A program made the position numbers and the translations under genes. DNA of 58,264 nucleotides from Collinsella aerofaciens. Its GTDB lineage: Bacteria; Actinomycetota; Coriobacteriia; Coriobacteriales; Coriobacteriaceae. The notes beneath the pieces were generated by a model. It was not told the origin of the DNA and searched no databases. It saw only the letters and a program-made list of their open reading frames with translations. Positions 25,608 to 34,836 of the stretch are shown here, piece by piece (position 1 is the first letter of the stretch; each line of letters begins with the position of its first letter). The stretch covers positions 1 through 58,264 of the forward strand of contig NZ_JADPCJ010000014.1 of assembly GCF_015670795.1 (NCBI RefSeq), in the 5' to 3' direction.

Positions 25608-25991
25608 ATGAGTGACTTGCTCAACCCTGCGAATCTCATCGTGCTGACCGTCATTGCCGTCGGCATGTTTTTTGGACTGCGTCGCATTGCCGCTTCGACA
25701 CACGGGAAGAGTTGCTGCAGCGATGGTGCGAGCGGCAAGAAGGCCAAAAAGGTTGTGGTGGCAGACACCGACGAGTCCCACTACCCCTATCGTGAGGAAC
25801 TCCTTATCGGCGGCATGAGTTGCGACGGCTGCGCCCGGAATGTGACGAATGCCCTCAATGCGCTTGATGGCGTGTGGGCTACGGTAACGTACGCGGACCA
25901 CACGGCACGCGTGCGCTCGAAGCGCCCGGTTGATCGCGACACACTCGAGACGGCAGTGAGGGGTGCGGGCTATTACGTTATGAAAATGTAG
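25608..25991 (+). CDS. Membrane-anchored heavy-metal-associated (HMA) protein
   Basis: 127 residues. One N-terminal membrane helix (about 8-25) is followed by a Cys/Lys-rich linker (KSCCSDGASGKKAKK) and an HMA domain with the metal motif GMSCDGC. HMA domains bind Cu(I) or similar ions. The linker cysteines could also bind metal. It resembles the metal-binding front part of a copper ATPase on its own, and no ATPase gene follows. AAAGGGG precedes the ATG. Role in copper or zinc handling is inference. Confidence 0.88.
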   Translation: MSDLLNPANLIVLTVIAVGMFFGLRRIAASTHGKSCCSDGASGKKAKKVVVADTDESHYPYREELLIGGMSCDGCARNVTNALNALDGVWATVTYADHTARVRSKRPVDRDTLETAVRGAGYYVMKM

Positions 25992-26157
25992 GCGTTGCCC
26001 TCTCCGGTGGGTACCAGCCTCCTGCCCATTGTGACTATCGGCATCCAAAAATTTGCGCAAAAATAACCTTTAGATGCGGCAAAAGTGGAGTTTGGTGACG
26101 GTTTGCGCGGAATTCGCTACCAATCGAGCATCTATGAACCCGTCCAAAAAATTACAG

Positions 26158-26173
26158 GTGTATATTTATACAC
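26158..26173. promoter_or_regulatory. Palindrome in the surface-protein upstream region
   Basis: GTGTATATTTATACAC is a perfect 16-bp palindrome, 90 bases before the surface-protein start. It is a likely operator for an unidentified dimeric regulator. The rest of 25992-26263 shows no gene. Confidence 0.45.
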
Positions 26174-26263
26174 TGATTATTGCTGTGCTCAGATTGCAAT
26201 TAACCGTGGACAGAAATGAAGAATGCTAAAACTGGGCTTTAGGACAGGGGAGGCTATAACCTT

Positions 26264-28816
26264 ATGAGACGAGTGGGAACACTTGGCTTGGTGGCAGCGC
26301 TTGCCGCTATCTTGGTATCGCCGCTGCCGGCGCACGCCGAAGACGCATCGGGTGCCGTTACCTACAATGCGGGAAATGGGTATTCCTTTGAGAAGCTCTC
26401 GCATCCTACGGTAGGAACGTCGCAGCCGGATGGCATCGTCGACTACCAGGGTAACGGTGCCGTTGCCGTTCCGGGCGCCGATGGTAATACGGCCAACAAC
26501 GAAGGCGATCGCGGCCAGAGCTACACTTGGGCGGCTGCGAGCTATGGTGACTGGCTTTATGTGGGCACCTGCTATGCGGCGATGGGCAACACGCTGACGC
26601 TCATGAACAGCACGCTGGGCGATTCCTTTGATGTCGAAACCATGCGCCTGACGCTGGAGGCCATGTTTAACGGTACCTTCTTCTATGGACAGCAGAAGGA
26701 GGACGGCACGGCCGACAAGGACAGCGGCGGCATCTTGGTCAAGATCAATACCAAGACCGGTGAGACCAAGCTGCTACTCTCTGAATCGCTCAACGGCGTC
26801 GCTCCTTTGTTCCGCAATGCCGTGAGCTATAAGGGTAAGCTCTATTTCTGCGGCAGCGTCAGGACCAATGACGGCAAAGGCGGCCTGCCTGCTGTATACG
26901 AGATCGATCCTAAGACGGATGAGTACAAAGTTGTCTATCAGGGCCTTTCGAGCATGCAGGATTACGGTGCTGCCTACAAGCAGGGCATTTCTACCGGTAT
27001 CCGCGGCATGTGCGTCCATGATGGCCAGCTCGTCATCAGTAATGTGGGTAAAGACGCGAACGGTAATTTTGTGTCGACAATCCTGACGTCGTCTGACCCC
27101 TCGAAGGGCCAGGACAGCTTCACCGAGATTGCCAACTCGGAGACGCTGTTTGGCTATCCGGCGATTCGCTATCAGGACAGCATCTACGGCGGCGCCATTT
27201 GGGATATGGTCTCGTACAATGGCCATCTCTATGCGACCATCTGCACCGGTACGCCCGAGAACGCTCCCGATGATAATTCCATGCAGTCGTTTGCCATGGT
27301 CCGTGGCGACAAGAATGCCGACGGCAGCTATTCGTGGACTCCCATTGTCGGCGATCAGAAGACGGACGGTGCAAAGTACTGCTTTGGCATCGATCCTGCC
27401 CGTACCCGTTCTGGCGCTGCCAACCTCATCGTCTACAACGACTACCTCTATATCGGTGAATACAACGACGAGGAGATTGCCCTCGAGCGCATCCTGTTCA
27501 ACAAATCCAACACCGAAGAGGGCGGCAAGGGCAGCATGGGTGGCGTTGACTGCTCGTTTGTGAATGCCAATCTTGGGCAGTCGGTTAACATCTATCGCAT
27601 GGACAAGGACGAGAACATGGAGCTCGTCGTTGGCGATCGCACCGACATGTTCCCCGAGGGCGGTATTTCCGGCCTGACTTCGGGCTTTGGCCGAAACGAG
27701 AACCAGTACATTTGGCGCATGCAGAAGTTCGACGGCAAGCTGTATATCGGTACCTTTGATACCGCGAGCCTGCTTGAGCCGATCGGCCAGTTCTCCAATG
27801 GCGACATTATCGATATGACGCCCGAGGAGTGGGACTCTCAGGTTCAGCGCCTTAGGGACCTGCTCGATCACCTGCTCGACAAGAAATCGCCTGACGACCC
27901 CATCGTTCCCGTGAACACGCTTGCGGACGATGATTCAAACGAGGCCGTCGAGGTCGATGATTCGAACGAAGCTGCTGAGGTTGATGATTCAAACAAGGCC
28001 GTCGATGTCGATGACGAGAAGACCGAGGTTGCTAAGGGCTTTGGCGATCTGAGCGATGCGCTGGAGGATGCCGCGGGCGGTCTTTGCGATCAGGCCGCGA
28101 CGATGTCCCAGGACTTTGAGGACGACGCCGCTTATGTCCAGAAGATCGATGGCGAGATCGCGTACTTCAAGTCCTTTGCCGACCAGTATCAGGACATGCT
28201 CGATAGCTATGAGAGCCTTAAGCAGCAGTACGAGGATGCCTATGGCACCGAGCTGCCGAGCGATATTCAGGATGCGCTCGATAAGCTGCTGAGCGAGGAG
28301 AACCTCAAGAAGTTGCAGAGTGTCCTTACGTGCATGTGTTACCTGCGCGATGCCGAGCGCGGCTTTGATATGTATGTGACCGAGGACGGCGTGAACTTTA
28401 CGACGCTGACGACCAATGGCTTTAACGATCCGTATAACCATGGTCTGCGCACCTTTGCGGTGACCAACCAGGGTCTGTGCCTTGGTACCGCCAACCCGTT
28501 CTATGGTTGCCAGGTCTGGATCCAACGCAAGGAGAATTCGGAGAATCCGGTTGATCCCGGTACTCCGGATCCGACGGAACCCACCGATCCTTCGCAGCCG
28601 GGTGGCGGCGATCAGCCTGGCGGCAGCCAGACGGGTGGCAACGACCAGTCGAGCAGCACCACGACCACCGTCACGACGACCGCTAAGAAGACTCCGAAGG
28701 ACGGCTCGCTGCCTCGCGCTGGCGACTCGACCCTCACGCTGGTCTTGGGATTGCTGGTTGCAGCTGCCGCAGTGCTTGGCATTGCTCTCGTCTTGCGCAA
28801 GCGTTCTCGTCGCTAG
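26264..28816 (+). CDS. Large cell-wall-anchored surface protein
   Basis: 850 residues. A signal peptide (ends AHA) is followed by about 510 residues with recurring WLYVGT / GKLYFCGS / GHLYATIC / GKLYIGTF units, as in a beta-propeller. Residues 556-582 are three DDSN-type 9-residue repeats, then a helical coiled-coil-like segment (about 590-695) interrupts before a last propeller-like piece. A Pro/Thr/Ser/Gly spacer leads to LPRAG, a hydrophobic helix and RKRSRR, a sortase-anchoring tail. The ligand is unknown. GGGGAGG precedes the ATG. Its stop overlaps the stop of yolD on the other strand. Confidence 0.9.
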   Translation: MRRVGTLGLVAALAAILVSPLPAHAEDASGAVTYNAGNGYSFEKLSHPTVGTSQPDGIVDYQGNGAVAVPGADGNTANNEGDRGQSYTWAAASYGDWLYVGTCYAAMGNTLTLMNSTLGDSFDVETMRLTLEAMFNGTFFYGQQKEDGTADKDSGGILVKINTKTGETKLLLSESLNGVAPLFRNAVSYKGKLYFCGSVRTNDGKGGLPAVYEIDPKTDEYKVVYQGLSSMQDYGAAYKQGISTGIRGMCVHDGQLVISNVGKDANGNFVSTILTSSDPSKGQDSFTEIANSETLFGYPAIRYQDSIYGGAIWDMVSYNGHLYATICTGTPENAPDDNSMQSFAMVRGDKNADGSYSWTPIVGDQKTDGAKYCFGIDPARTRSGAANLIVYNDYLYIGEYNDEEIALERILFNKSNTEEGGKGSMGGVDCSFVNANLGQSVNIYRMDKDENMELVVGDRTDMFPEGGISGLTSGFGRNENQYIWRMQKFDGKLYIGTFDTASLLEPIGQFSNGDIIDMTPEEWDSQVQRLRDLLDHLLDKKSPDDPIVPVNTLADDDSNEAVEVDDSNEAAEVDDSNKAVDVDDEKTEVAKGFGDLSDALEDAAGGLCDQAATMSQDFEDDAAYVQKIDGEIAYFKSFADQYQDMLDSYESLKQQYEDAYGTELPSDIQDALDKLLSEENLKKLQSVLTCMCYLRDAERGFDMYVTEDGVNFTTLTTNGFNDPYNHGLRTFAVTNQGLCLGTANPFYGCQVWIQRKENSENPVDPGTPDPTEPTDPSQPGGGDQPGGSQTGGNDQSSSTTTTVTTTAKKTPKDGSLPRAGDSTLTLVLGLLVAAAAVLGIALVLRKRSRR
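27929..28009 (+). repeat. Three 27-bp tandem repeats within the surface protein
   Basis: Units 27929-27955, 27956-27982 and 27983-28009 each encode DDSN(E/K)A(V/A)(E/D)V. Repeat number may vary between strains. Confidence 0.85.
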
Positions 28817-29250
28817 GCTCGTCCGCGTAGCTCAATGTCCTGGATATCGTCGAAGTTGATGGCGATATCCCTGAGTTTGAGCAGCTTGAATGCGGGTAAC
28901 GCTTCGTCGAGAATGCCCGTGCGGCTACGATAGCCGTACGTATCGTAATAGGTGACGCGCACCAAGTCGCCGCGTTTGAGGCCCTCGAGCTTTTGCGAAA
29001 GCTCGAGGGCTTTTTCTTCCGTGAGCTCACGTTTTTGCTCGACGGTGATTTCCTGCTTGCGCACGAGTTCGTAGTATCCCGTGAGGGCGGCAAAGGGCAT
29101 AAACTGTGCGGCGCGGTTGGCGCGCACGGCACCGTTGGCAGTGAGCTTGGGGTCGGCGACGCGGCGTCTGCCCTCGGGGTCCGCCAGGCGCTCGAAGGCG
29201 GTCGGCGGGCGCACGGGCTGTTGTTTGGGCTTAGGCACGGTGTCCTCCAA
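28813..29250 (-). CDS. yolD: YolD-like protein
   Basis: 145 residues. The YolD family core is RAAQFMPFAALTGYYELVR, followed by an acidic helix and a beta region (RVTYYDTYGYRSRTG). YolD proteins pair with Y-family polymerases (UvrX/ImuB-like) in Gram-positives. Here the start overlaps the polymerase 3' end by 20 bases, so the two are translationally coupled and share the LexA-controlled promoter. Its precise role in translesion synthesis is not established. Confidence 0.88.
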   Translation of the reverse strand: MEDTVPKPKQQPVRPPTAFERLADPEGRRRVADPKLTANGAVRANRAAQFMPFAALTGYYELVRKQEITVEQKRELTEEKALELSQKLEGLKRGDLVRVTYYDTYGYRSRTGILDEALPAFKLLKLRDIAINFDDIQDIELRGRA

Positions 29251-30736
29251 CCTGGTCGTTGCGTTCGCGCGCGGTGGCGCCGGCGGTAAAGCTTAATCCC
29301 TTGACGAGCGCGTTCTTGCCGTACTTGCCTTTCACGGCCAGGACGGCGCGCGCCAGGTCGCGCTCGCGCTCATCGGCCTCGATATCGCTAAACAGATCGA
29401 TGGTGGCAAATTCCTCGGGCATGAGGTTGCCAAATCCCAGGTTGATGCGCTTGACCGGTCGTTTGGGATCGACAGTTTGCGCCCAGAGCTCATCGAAATA
29501 GCTCATGATCTTCTTGAACGAATTGGTGCGCTCGGGTAGCTTTCGCGAGGCATTGGAGTGCGCAAAGAGTGCGGCATAGCCACCACGCGGTTTGCCGCCA
29601 TGCTCTCCCACAAAGATGCCATCGATTGCCTGCGCTTCGCGCACCAGGCGGCGCCGTTCGTCATCGCTCTGGACGGGCTTGGGAGCACGGGGCGCGAGCT
29701 CGGGGCCGGCGGTTGCGGTAGGTTCGATACTCGATGTGCTCGAGCGCAGGTGTCCGCATCCGTCCACATATTGCGCTGTACCGCTGGCGTCGAGGCGGCG
29801 TATGTCGGCTCGCTCGCTCGCGTAGCCCACAAAGAGCGAGATGCTGTCGCAGACCACGTGTTTATCGACCAAGTCCAACACGGCGTTGTCGACCATCTCG
29901 CGCAAGACGGTGTAGGCTTGCTCGTAGGCATAACCCTTCGAGAGCACCTGTCCTGTGGTGGTCGAAGTTGCTTGTGGGCGATAGGCTTGGATATCGGCGA
30001 TGGTTGTCGGCTCGCGCCCAAAGGCGTGGTCGATGAGATATTCGGCATTGACGCCGAGCTCGTCGTAGAGCAGGTTCTCGTCGAGTGCGGCGACACCCAT
30101 CAGGTCGTAGACGCCATACTTTTCGAGTCGTGCTGCCACGCCGGGGCCGATGCCCCAGATATCGGTGATGGGACGATGGGGCCAGATCTCTTTGCGAAAG
30201 GTCTCGTCGTCGAGTATGCCGATGCGGCTGAGTACGTGCTTGGCGGTGATATCGAGCGCTACCTTGGCCTGGAATAGGTTGGGGCCGATGCCGACCGTCG
30301 CCGTGATGCCGGTGCGCGCGAGGACCTCATCGCGCAACATGCAGGCAAAGCCTTTGGCATTGGTATGGTAGAGGTCTAGATAGGGCGTCACGTCGATAAA
30401 GCATTCGTCGATTGAATAGACGTGAATGTCTTGCGGGCTCACGTATTCCAGATAGATGCCGTAGATTTGCGCCGACACTTCCATGTAGTGCTGCATGCGC
30501 GGTGCGGCTTTGATGTAGTCGATGCCGTCGGGAATCTCAAACAGACGGCAGCGATTGTGAATCCCTAAGTCCTTCATGGCCTGTGTGATGGCGAGGCAGA
30601 TGGTCGTGCGCCCGCGCGATTCGTCGGCAACGACCAGGTTGGTGGTGAGCGGGTTGAGTCCGCGGTCGACGCACTCGACGCTAGCGTAAAACGTCTTGAG
30701 GTCGATGCAGATATAGGTGTGACGCTCGTGCCCCAC
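29231..30736 (-). CDS. Y-family DNA polymerase (UvrX/DinB-like)
   Basis: 501 residues. Translesion polymerase: YICIDLKTFYASVEC (catalytic Asp), then YSIDECFIDVT (catalytic Asp-Glu), the helix-hairpin-helix DIWGIGPGVAARLEKYGV, and a little-finger domain. A longer variable C-terminal part resembles the UvrX branch that works with YolD. GTG at 30736 is preferred: GGGAGG precedes it and the sequence then reads MGHERHTYICID; frames reaching upstream would run across the LexA box and promoter. It is an SOS gene by its operator. Confidence 0.93.
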   Translation of the reverse strand: MGHERHTYICIDLKTFYASVECVDRGLNPLTTNLVVADESRGRTTICLAITQAMKDLGIHNRCRLFEIPDGIDYIKAAPRMQHYMEVSAQIYGIYLEYVSPQDIHVYSIDECFIDVTPYLDLYHTNAKGFACMLRDEVLARTGITATVGIGPNLFQAKVALDITAKHVLSRIGILDDETFRKEIWPHRPITDIWGIGPGVAARLEKYGVYDLMGVAALDENLLYDELGVNAEYLIDHAFGREPTTIADIQAYRPQATSTTTGQVLSKGYAYEQAYTVLREMVDNAVLDLVDKHVVCDSISLFVGYASERADIRRLDASGTAQYVDGCGHLRSSTSSIEPTATAGPELAPRAPKPVQSDDERRRLVREAQAIDGIFVGEHGGKPRGGYAALFAHSNASRKLPERTNSFKKIMSYFDELWAQTVDPKRPVKRINLGFGNLMPEEFATIDLFSDIEADERERDLARAVLAVKGKYGKNALVKGLSFTAGATARERNDQVGGHRA

Positions 30737-30765
30737 GCGTCCTCCCATCAAACACATGTTCTTAT

Positions 30766-30779
30766 CGAATATCTGTTCG
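30766..30779 (-). promoter_or_regulatory. LexA (SOS) box
   Basis: On the minus strand CGAACAGATATTCG differs from the Gram-positive consensus CGAACRNRYGTTYG at one position. It sits immediately after the -10 and 30 bases before the GTG start of the polymerase gene. Confidence 0.85.
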
Positions 30780-30808
30780 ATAATACCCGCTCGTCCGGAC
30801 ATCGTCAA
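30780..30808 (-). promoter_or_regulatory. Promoter of the polymerase-yolD operon
   Basis: TTGACG (30803-30808) and TATTAT (30780-30785) on the minus strand, spaced by exactly 17 bp, abut the LexA box. Confidence 0.85.
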
Positions 30809-30815
30809 AACCTGT

Positions 30816-30850
30816 CAAAAAGGGACTGGTTTGTTTTGGTAGGTATGGTC
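30816..30850. repeat. Half copy of an AAAAGGGAC repeat
   Basis: AAAAAGGGACTGGTTTGTTT and the following GGTAGGT match the reverse complement of the right arm of the element at 31507-31570. It seems to be a solitary arm. Confidence 0.45.
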
Positions 30851-30920
30851 GTGCGGTTGGATTGGGTTTTAACGCAGCTCTAAAGAGTGCGAAACAGCTC
30901 GGAAAACCTCGCTTCGTAGC

Positions 30921-31496
30921 ATGAGCCTAACGATTGATACCGCCTATGCGCACGGAAGGGTTGTGGGAAAGATGGTCAATTATGGGTTTGGTATGCCGAC
31001 GCGCCTTGTTGCGGATGGAGACGTGGCTCGCTGGTGCGGACGATTGGTCGCTCACTACGGTGGCACCAAGGCGCTGGTCGTGTTGGGCGGTGACAAGCAT
31101 ACGCGCGATGAGCTTGTCTCGGCGGCACTTGGCTCGCTTGATCGAGCCCTGCTCGAGCGCGTGCTTTTTCGCTGCGGCTCGTTTGAGGGCGACGGGGGAG
31201 ACGAGCTGATCGACGAAGCCGTGGCCCTGGCGACCGACGAAGGCGTGGACTTTGTCCTGGCGATTGGCGATGCCGATACTGCTGGCTTTGCGCGCGAGCT
31301 CGCGCGTCGCATGGCGGCGCTCGATGCCGGCGAAGACGGTTTTGTCCCTTATGGATGCATTGTCTCGGAGGGCAAGGCGCCTGCTGTCGTGGGCATCGGT
31401 GAGGTTCCCGTTTTTGCCATTATCGCGCCCGAACTGCTGGAGGGCATCGGGTCTCCTCTGCGTGAGTTGCTCGGTAGCATCTGCGCCGCGGCCTAA
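30921..31496 (+). CDS. Half-size iron-alcohol-dehydrogenase-like protein
   Basis: 191 residues. It resembles only the N-terminal nucleotide-binding half of butanol-dehydrogenase-type (Fe-ADH) enzymes: NYGFGMPTRLVADGD, KALVVLGGDKHTRDEL and DFVLAIGDADTAGFARELARR align with the usual FGxGT, LLVYGGGS and ILAVGGGSxID blocks. The GGGS dinucleotide loop has become GDAD, and the iron-binding helical half is missing. It may have a new role or be a shortened relic; its intact frame suggests it is kept. Hairpin repeats flank it. Confidence 0.7.
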   Translation: MSLTIDTAYAHGRVVGKMVNYGFGMPTRLVADGDVARWCGRLVAHYGGTKALVVLGGDKHTRDELVSAALGSLDRALLERVLFRCGSFEGDGGDELIDEAVALATDEGVDFVLAIGDADTAGFARELARRMAALDAGEDGFVPYGCIVSEGKAPAVVGIGEVPVFAIIAPELLEGIGSPLRELLGSICAAA

Positions 31497-31506
31497 TATT
31501 TGCCAT

Positions 31507-31570
31507 AAAAGGACGGGTTGTTTTTGGTTGGTAAAGCGTTTGACCTGCCAAAATAAGCCTGTCCCTTTTT
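31507..31570. repeat. Imperfect inverted repeat between Fe-ADH-like gene and pgi
   Basis: The left arm AAAAGGACGGGTTGTTTTTGG pairs imperfectly with the right arm CCAAAATAAGCCTGTCCCTTTT around a short loop. The right arm is shared with the element at 30816-30850. It may act as a terminator. Confidence 0.5.
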
Positions 31571-31695
31571 AATCGGTTGCCGTTTGGGGGCCGATTGGCA
31601 ACGCTCGCTGATTGTAGTCTTGACCTGCGCTAGAATAGTGGCATCTGAATGTCCGGGCGCATGGAGGCGTGCGCCCGTATGCTGAGGAGGACTCT

Positions 31696-33390
31696 ATGGC
31701 AACTGTTGCCGCACCTATCGATGCTACGTCGACTGCCGCTTGGAAGGCGCTCGAGGCTCATCAGGAGAAGCTCGAGGCCGAAGGTATCGACCTCAAGGCC
31801 TGGTTCGCTGCTGACGCCGACCGCGTGAACAAGCTGAGCTTTGACGCCGGTGACCTGCACTTCGATCTGTCGAAGAACCTGGTGACCGATGAGACCGTCA
31901 AGCTGCTGTGCGATCTTGCCCGCGAGGTGAAGCTCGAGGAGCGCCGCGACGCCATGTTCTCTGGCGAGCACATCAACACTACCGAGGACCGCGCTGTCCT
32001 GCACACCGCGCTGCGCCGCCCGGCAAGCGAGAAGGGCCAGCTCATCGTCGACGGCCAGGACGTCGTCGCCGACGTGCACGAGGTCCTCGACCGCATGTAT
32101 GCCTTCGCCGAGCGCGTGCGCTCCGGTGAGTGGAAGGGCGTTACCGGCAAGAAGATCGAGCATCTGGTGTCCATCGGCATCGGCGGCTCCGACCTGGGCC
32201 CGGTCATGGCCTACGAGGCTCTGCGCCCCTATGCCGACGCCGGTATCGACTGCCGCTACATCTCCAACATCGACCCCAACGACCAGGCCGAGAAGCTCAA
32301 GGGCCTGGATCCCGAGACCACGCTCGTAATCATCGTCTCCAAGACCTTCACCACGCTCGAGACCCTCACCAACGCCCGCGAGGTCAAGACCTGGATGCTC
32401 GAGCAGCTCAAGGCTCAGGGCGCCATCGACGGCTCCGATGAGCAGAACGCCGAGGCCGTGGCAAAGCACTTCGTCGCCGTTTCCACCGCACTCGAGAAGG
32501 TCGAGGCCTTCGGTATCGACCCCGCCAACGCCTTCGGTTTCTGGAACTGGGTTGGCGGCCGCTATTCCGTTGACTCCGCCGTGGGCCTGTCGCTGATCGT
32601 CGTGCTCGGCCCCGAGCGCTTCCGGCAGTTCCTCGAAGGCTTCCACGCCATCGACGAGTACTTCTGCAACACCCCGCTCGAGAACAACGCCGTCGCGCTG
32701 ATGGGCCTGCTCAATGTCTGGTACGTCAACTTCTTCGGTTCCAAGAGCCACGCCGTGCTTCCGTACTGCCAGTATCTGCACCGCTTCCCGGCCTACCTGC
32801 AGCAGCTCACCATGGAGTCCAACGGCAAGCACGTCCGCTGGGACGGCAGCGCTGTGACCTCCGATACCGGTGAGATCTTCTGGGGCGAGCCCGGCACCAA
32901 CGGCCAGCATGCCTTCTATCAGCTGCTGCACCAGGGCACTGTGGTGGTCCCGGCCGACTTTATCGCTTTCGCCAACACTGCCAACCCTGCGACCGACAGC
33001 GGCCAGGATGTCCACGAGCTGTTCCTGGGCAACTTCCTGGCCCAGACCAAGGCGCTCGCCTTTGGTAAGACGGCCGACGAGGTTCGTGCCGAGGGCACGC
33101 CCGAGCAGATCGTCCCGGCCCGCTGCTTTGAGGGTAACCGTCCGACGACCTCGATCTTTGGCGACACGCTGACCCCGTTTGCGCTCGGCGAGCTCATCGC
33201 CCTGTACGAGCACATCGTATTTGTCGAGGGCACGGTCTGGGGCATCGACTCCTACGACCAGTGGGGCGTCGAGCTGGGCAAGCAGCTTGCCAAGCAGATT
33301 ACCCCTGCCTTCCACGACGACGCCGCCAAGGCCGAGCAGGACGCTTCGACTCAGGCGCTCATCGAGTTCTACCGCGCTCACCGTAAGTAG
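31696..33390 (+). CDS. pgi: Glucose-6-phosphate isomerase
   Basis: 564 residues. It interconverts glucose-6-phosphate and fructose-6-phosphate in glycolysis. Family signatures are [19 protein letters not shown], the SIS-type phosphate loop [25 protein letters not shown] and the C-terminal [13 protein letters not shown] with its catalytic-region lysine. GAGGAGGA precedes ATG 31696. The sequence is codon-biased like a highly expressed gene. A strong terminator follows. Confidence 0.96.
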   Translation: MATVAAPIDATSTAAWKALEAHQEKLEAEGIDLKAWFAADADRVNKLSFDAGDLHFDLSKNLVTDETVKLLCDLAREVKLEERRDAMFSGEHINTTEDRAVLHTALRRPASEKGQLIVDGQDVVADVHEVLDRMYAFAERVRSGEWKGVTGKKIEHLVSIGIGGSDLGPVMAYEALRPYADAGIDCRYISNIDPNDQAEKLKGLDPETTLVIIVSKTFTTLETLTNAREVKTWMLEQLKAQGAIDGSDEQNAEAVAKHFVAVSTALEKVEAFGIDPANAFGFWNWVGGRYSVDSAVGLSLIVVLGPERFRQFLEGFHAIDEYFCNTPLENNAVALMGLLNVWYVNFFGSKSHAVLPYCQYLHRFPAYLQQLTMESNGKHVRWDGSAVTSDTGEIFWGEPGTNGQHAFYQLLHQGTVVVPADFIAFANTANPATDSGQDVHELFLGNFLAQTKALAFGKTADEVRAEGTPEQIVPARCFEGNRPTTSIFGDTLTPFALGELIALYEHIVFVEGTVWGIDSYDQWGVELGKQLAKQITPAFHDDAAKAEQDASTQALIEFYRAHRK

Positions 33391-33422
33391 TCGCTGCTGT
33401 TAACGCATCGTGCCTTATAGTC

Positions 33423-33457
33423 AGGGGCCCGTATCCTATCGGATGCGGGCCCCTTTG
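33423..33457 (+). terminator. Terminator of pgi
   Basis: A 14-bp stem (33423-33436 with 33441-33454, one mismatch) with a four-base loop, then TTTG. Confidence 0.8.
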
Positions 33458-33531
33458 CTTTGCCGTGGTCCCGGGGCGCACGGCCTTTGTGGAACATCGC
33501 CGGGGCGCCGCGCGCTGCGAGAACCCTGCGC

Positions 33532-34836
33532 TTAGATCTTGGCCTCCGCATGGCCTCGCTGCGCCTCGGGCAGCTCCCCGTAGAGCGGATGGTCTTCGAG
33601 CCTAAAGCGCTCGACCTGTTCGGGAGTGCGACCGCGTACAAAGAGCCACGAGCAATCAATCGGCGTCGCCATGAGTGTGCTGGGCAGCGCGTCGGCGCGG
33701 TCGGAAAACACCCGGGCACTCTCGGGATCCTGGAACGCCAGCACCAGATGCGTGTCGCAGTTGCCCATGATGGAGCGTGCGCGTGCCTCGCCATAGAGCG
33801 CATCGAGCTGGTTGGTCGACTGCAGCAGCAGCGTTGCCCAGATGTTGCGGCTTCGGATAATCGAGAGCACGTTGTCGATCTGGGGGATCTGCAGATTTGC
33901 GAAGTCATCGAGCATAAAGCGCACGGGCATGGGCAGGCTGCCGTCGGGCTGCCTATCGGCCTCACGAATGAGGCCCATAAACGCCTGCGAAATAAAGAGG
34001 CCGGTCAGCGGATCGAGATTGCGGTCAATATCGCTCACGGTTACAAACAGGGCGCAGGGGGTGTGTCCCATGGAAGCGAAGTCCACCTGATGGCACTCAC
34101 GATAGAGCTGTGCCGCACCGTCGAATCCCAGACACATGACCTTTTCGGCAAGGATGCCGACGATGCTCGCGTGCATGCGCTCGGCATTTTGCGTAATGGC
34201 GTAGCGCCGCCATAGCGAGAGGGCATAGCTTTGGGGGTCGATCGTGATCAGGTCGTCAAACAATCGACTCGTGGCACCGTCCTGCAGGTGCTCGATCAGC
34301 TTGATGACCGAGCTGATCGTCTGCTCGTCGGCGGGTAGCTGTTCGGTGACGTAGGCGATAAGACACGACAGCAGGTTTGCCGCTGCATGATCCCAAAAAG
34401 GCTGGTTGTTGTCCTCGATGGGGCAGATGGCCTTTGCTACCGAGAGGATGTCCTGCTGGTTGGGCCTGCCGTCCACCTTGCGGCGAATGTGCCTCAGGGG
34501 GTTGTAGCCGCAGCGCTCGATGCCGGGCGCAAGGGCCGGGACGGTGTTGAGGTCGGCGAAGTTGAGACATTGCACGCGGTAACCGTGGGCTGCCAGCACG
34601 GGTCCCACTTCGCGACAGAGCGTGCCTTTGGTGTCGAGCACGATGTAGCTTGCGTTCATTTGCAGCAGGTTGGGCTTGAGGACGTTTCGCGTCTTGCCGG
34701 CTCCCGAGGGGCCGATCACAAGTGCGTTGTTGTTGAGTCCCGTTTGGCGGGTGTCGCAGGAAAGCGTTCGATCCTTGGCGAGGATGGTGGACGATGCGGA
34801 CTCAGATGCGGCGAGGCGGCTGGCGAGGTTAGACAT
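33532..34836 (-). CDS. VirD4/TraG-type P-loop ATPase without membrane domain
   Basis: 434 residues. Walker A GPSGAGKT (42-49), the YIVLDTKGTL strand, GYNPL (110-114), Walker B FMLDDFANL (307-314) and RSRNIWATLLLQSTNQL match type IV secretion coupling proteins, which move DNA or protein during conjugation. Unlike TraG/VirD4 it has no N-terminal membrane helices, and no relaxase or VirB genes are near. AAGGAGG precedes ATG 34836, which overlaps the end of the ClpP-like gene by eight bases. A working partnership with that protease is inferred from this coupling. Confidence 0.88.
   Translation of the reverse strand: MSNLASRLAASESASSTILAKDRTLSCDTRQTGLNNNALVIGPSGAGKTRNVLKPNLLQMNASYIVLDTKGTLCREVGPVLAAHGYRVQCLNFADLNTVPALAPGIERCGYNPLRHIRRKVDGRPNQQDILSVAKAICPIEDNNQPFWDHAAANLLSCLIAYVTEQLPADEQTISSVIKLIEHLQDGATSRLFDDLITIDPQSYALSLWRRYAITQNAERMHASIVGILAEKVMCLGFDGAAQLYRECHQVDFASMGHTPCALFVTVSDIDRNLDPLTGLFISQAFMGLIREADRQPDGSLPMPVRFMLDDFANLQIPQIDNVLSIIRSRNIWATLLLQSTNQLDALYGEARARSIMGNCDTHLVLAFQDPESARVFSDRADALPSTLMATPIDCSWLFVRGRTPEQVERFRLEDHPLYGELPEAQRGHAEAKI

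Noticed and set aside
31630..33381. 583-codon open frame opposite pgi
   Set aside because: It mirrors the codon structure of pgi, with repetitive Val/Leu/Gly/Asp content typical of an antisense shadow.
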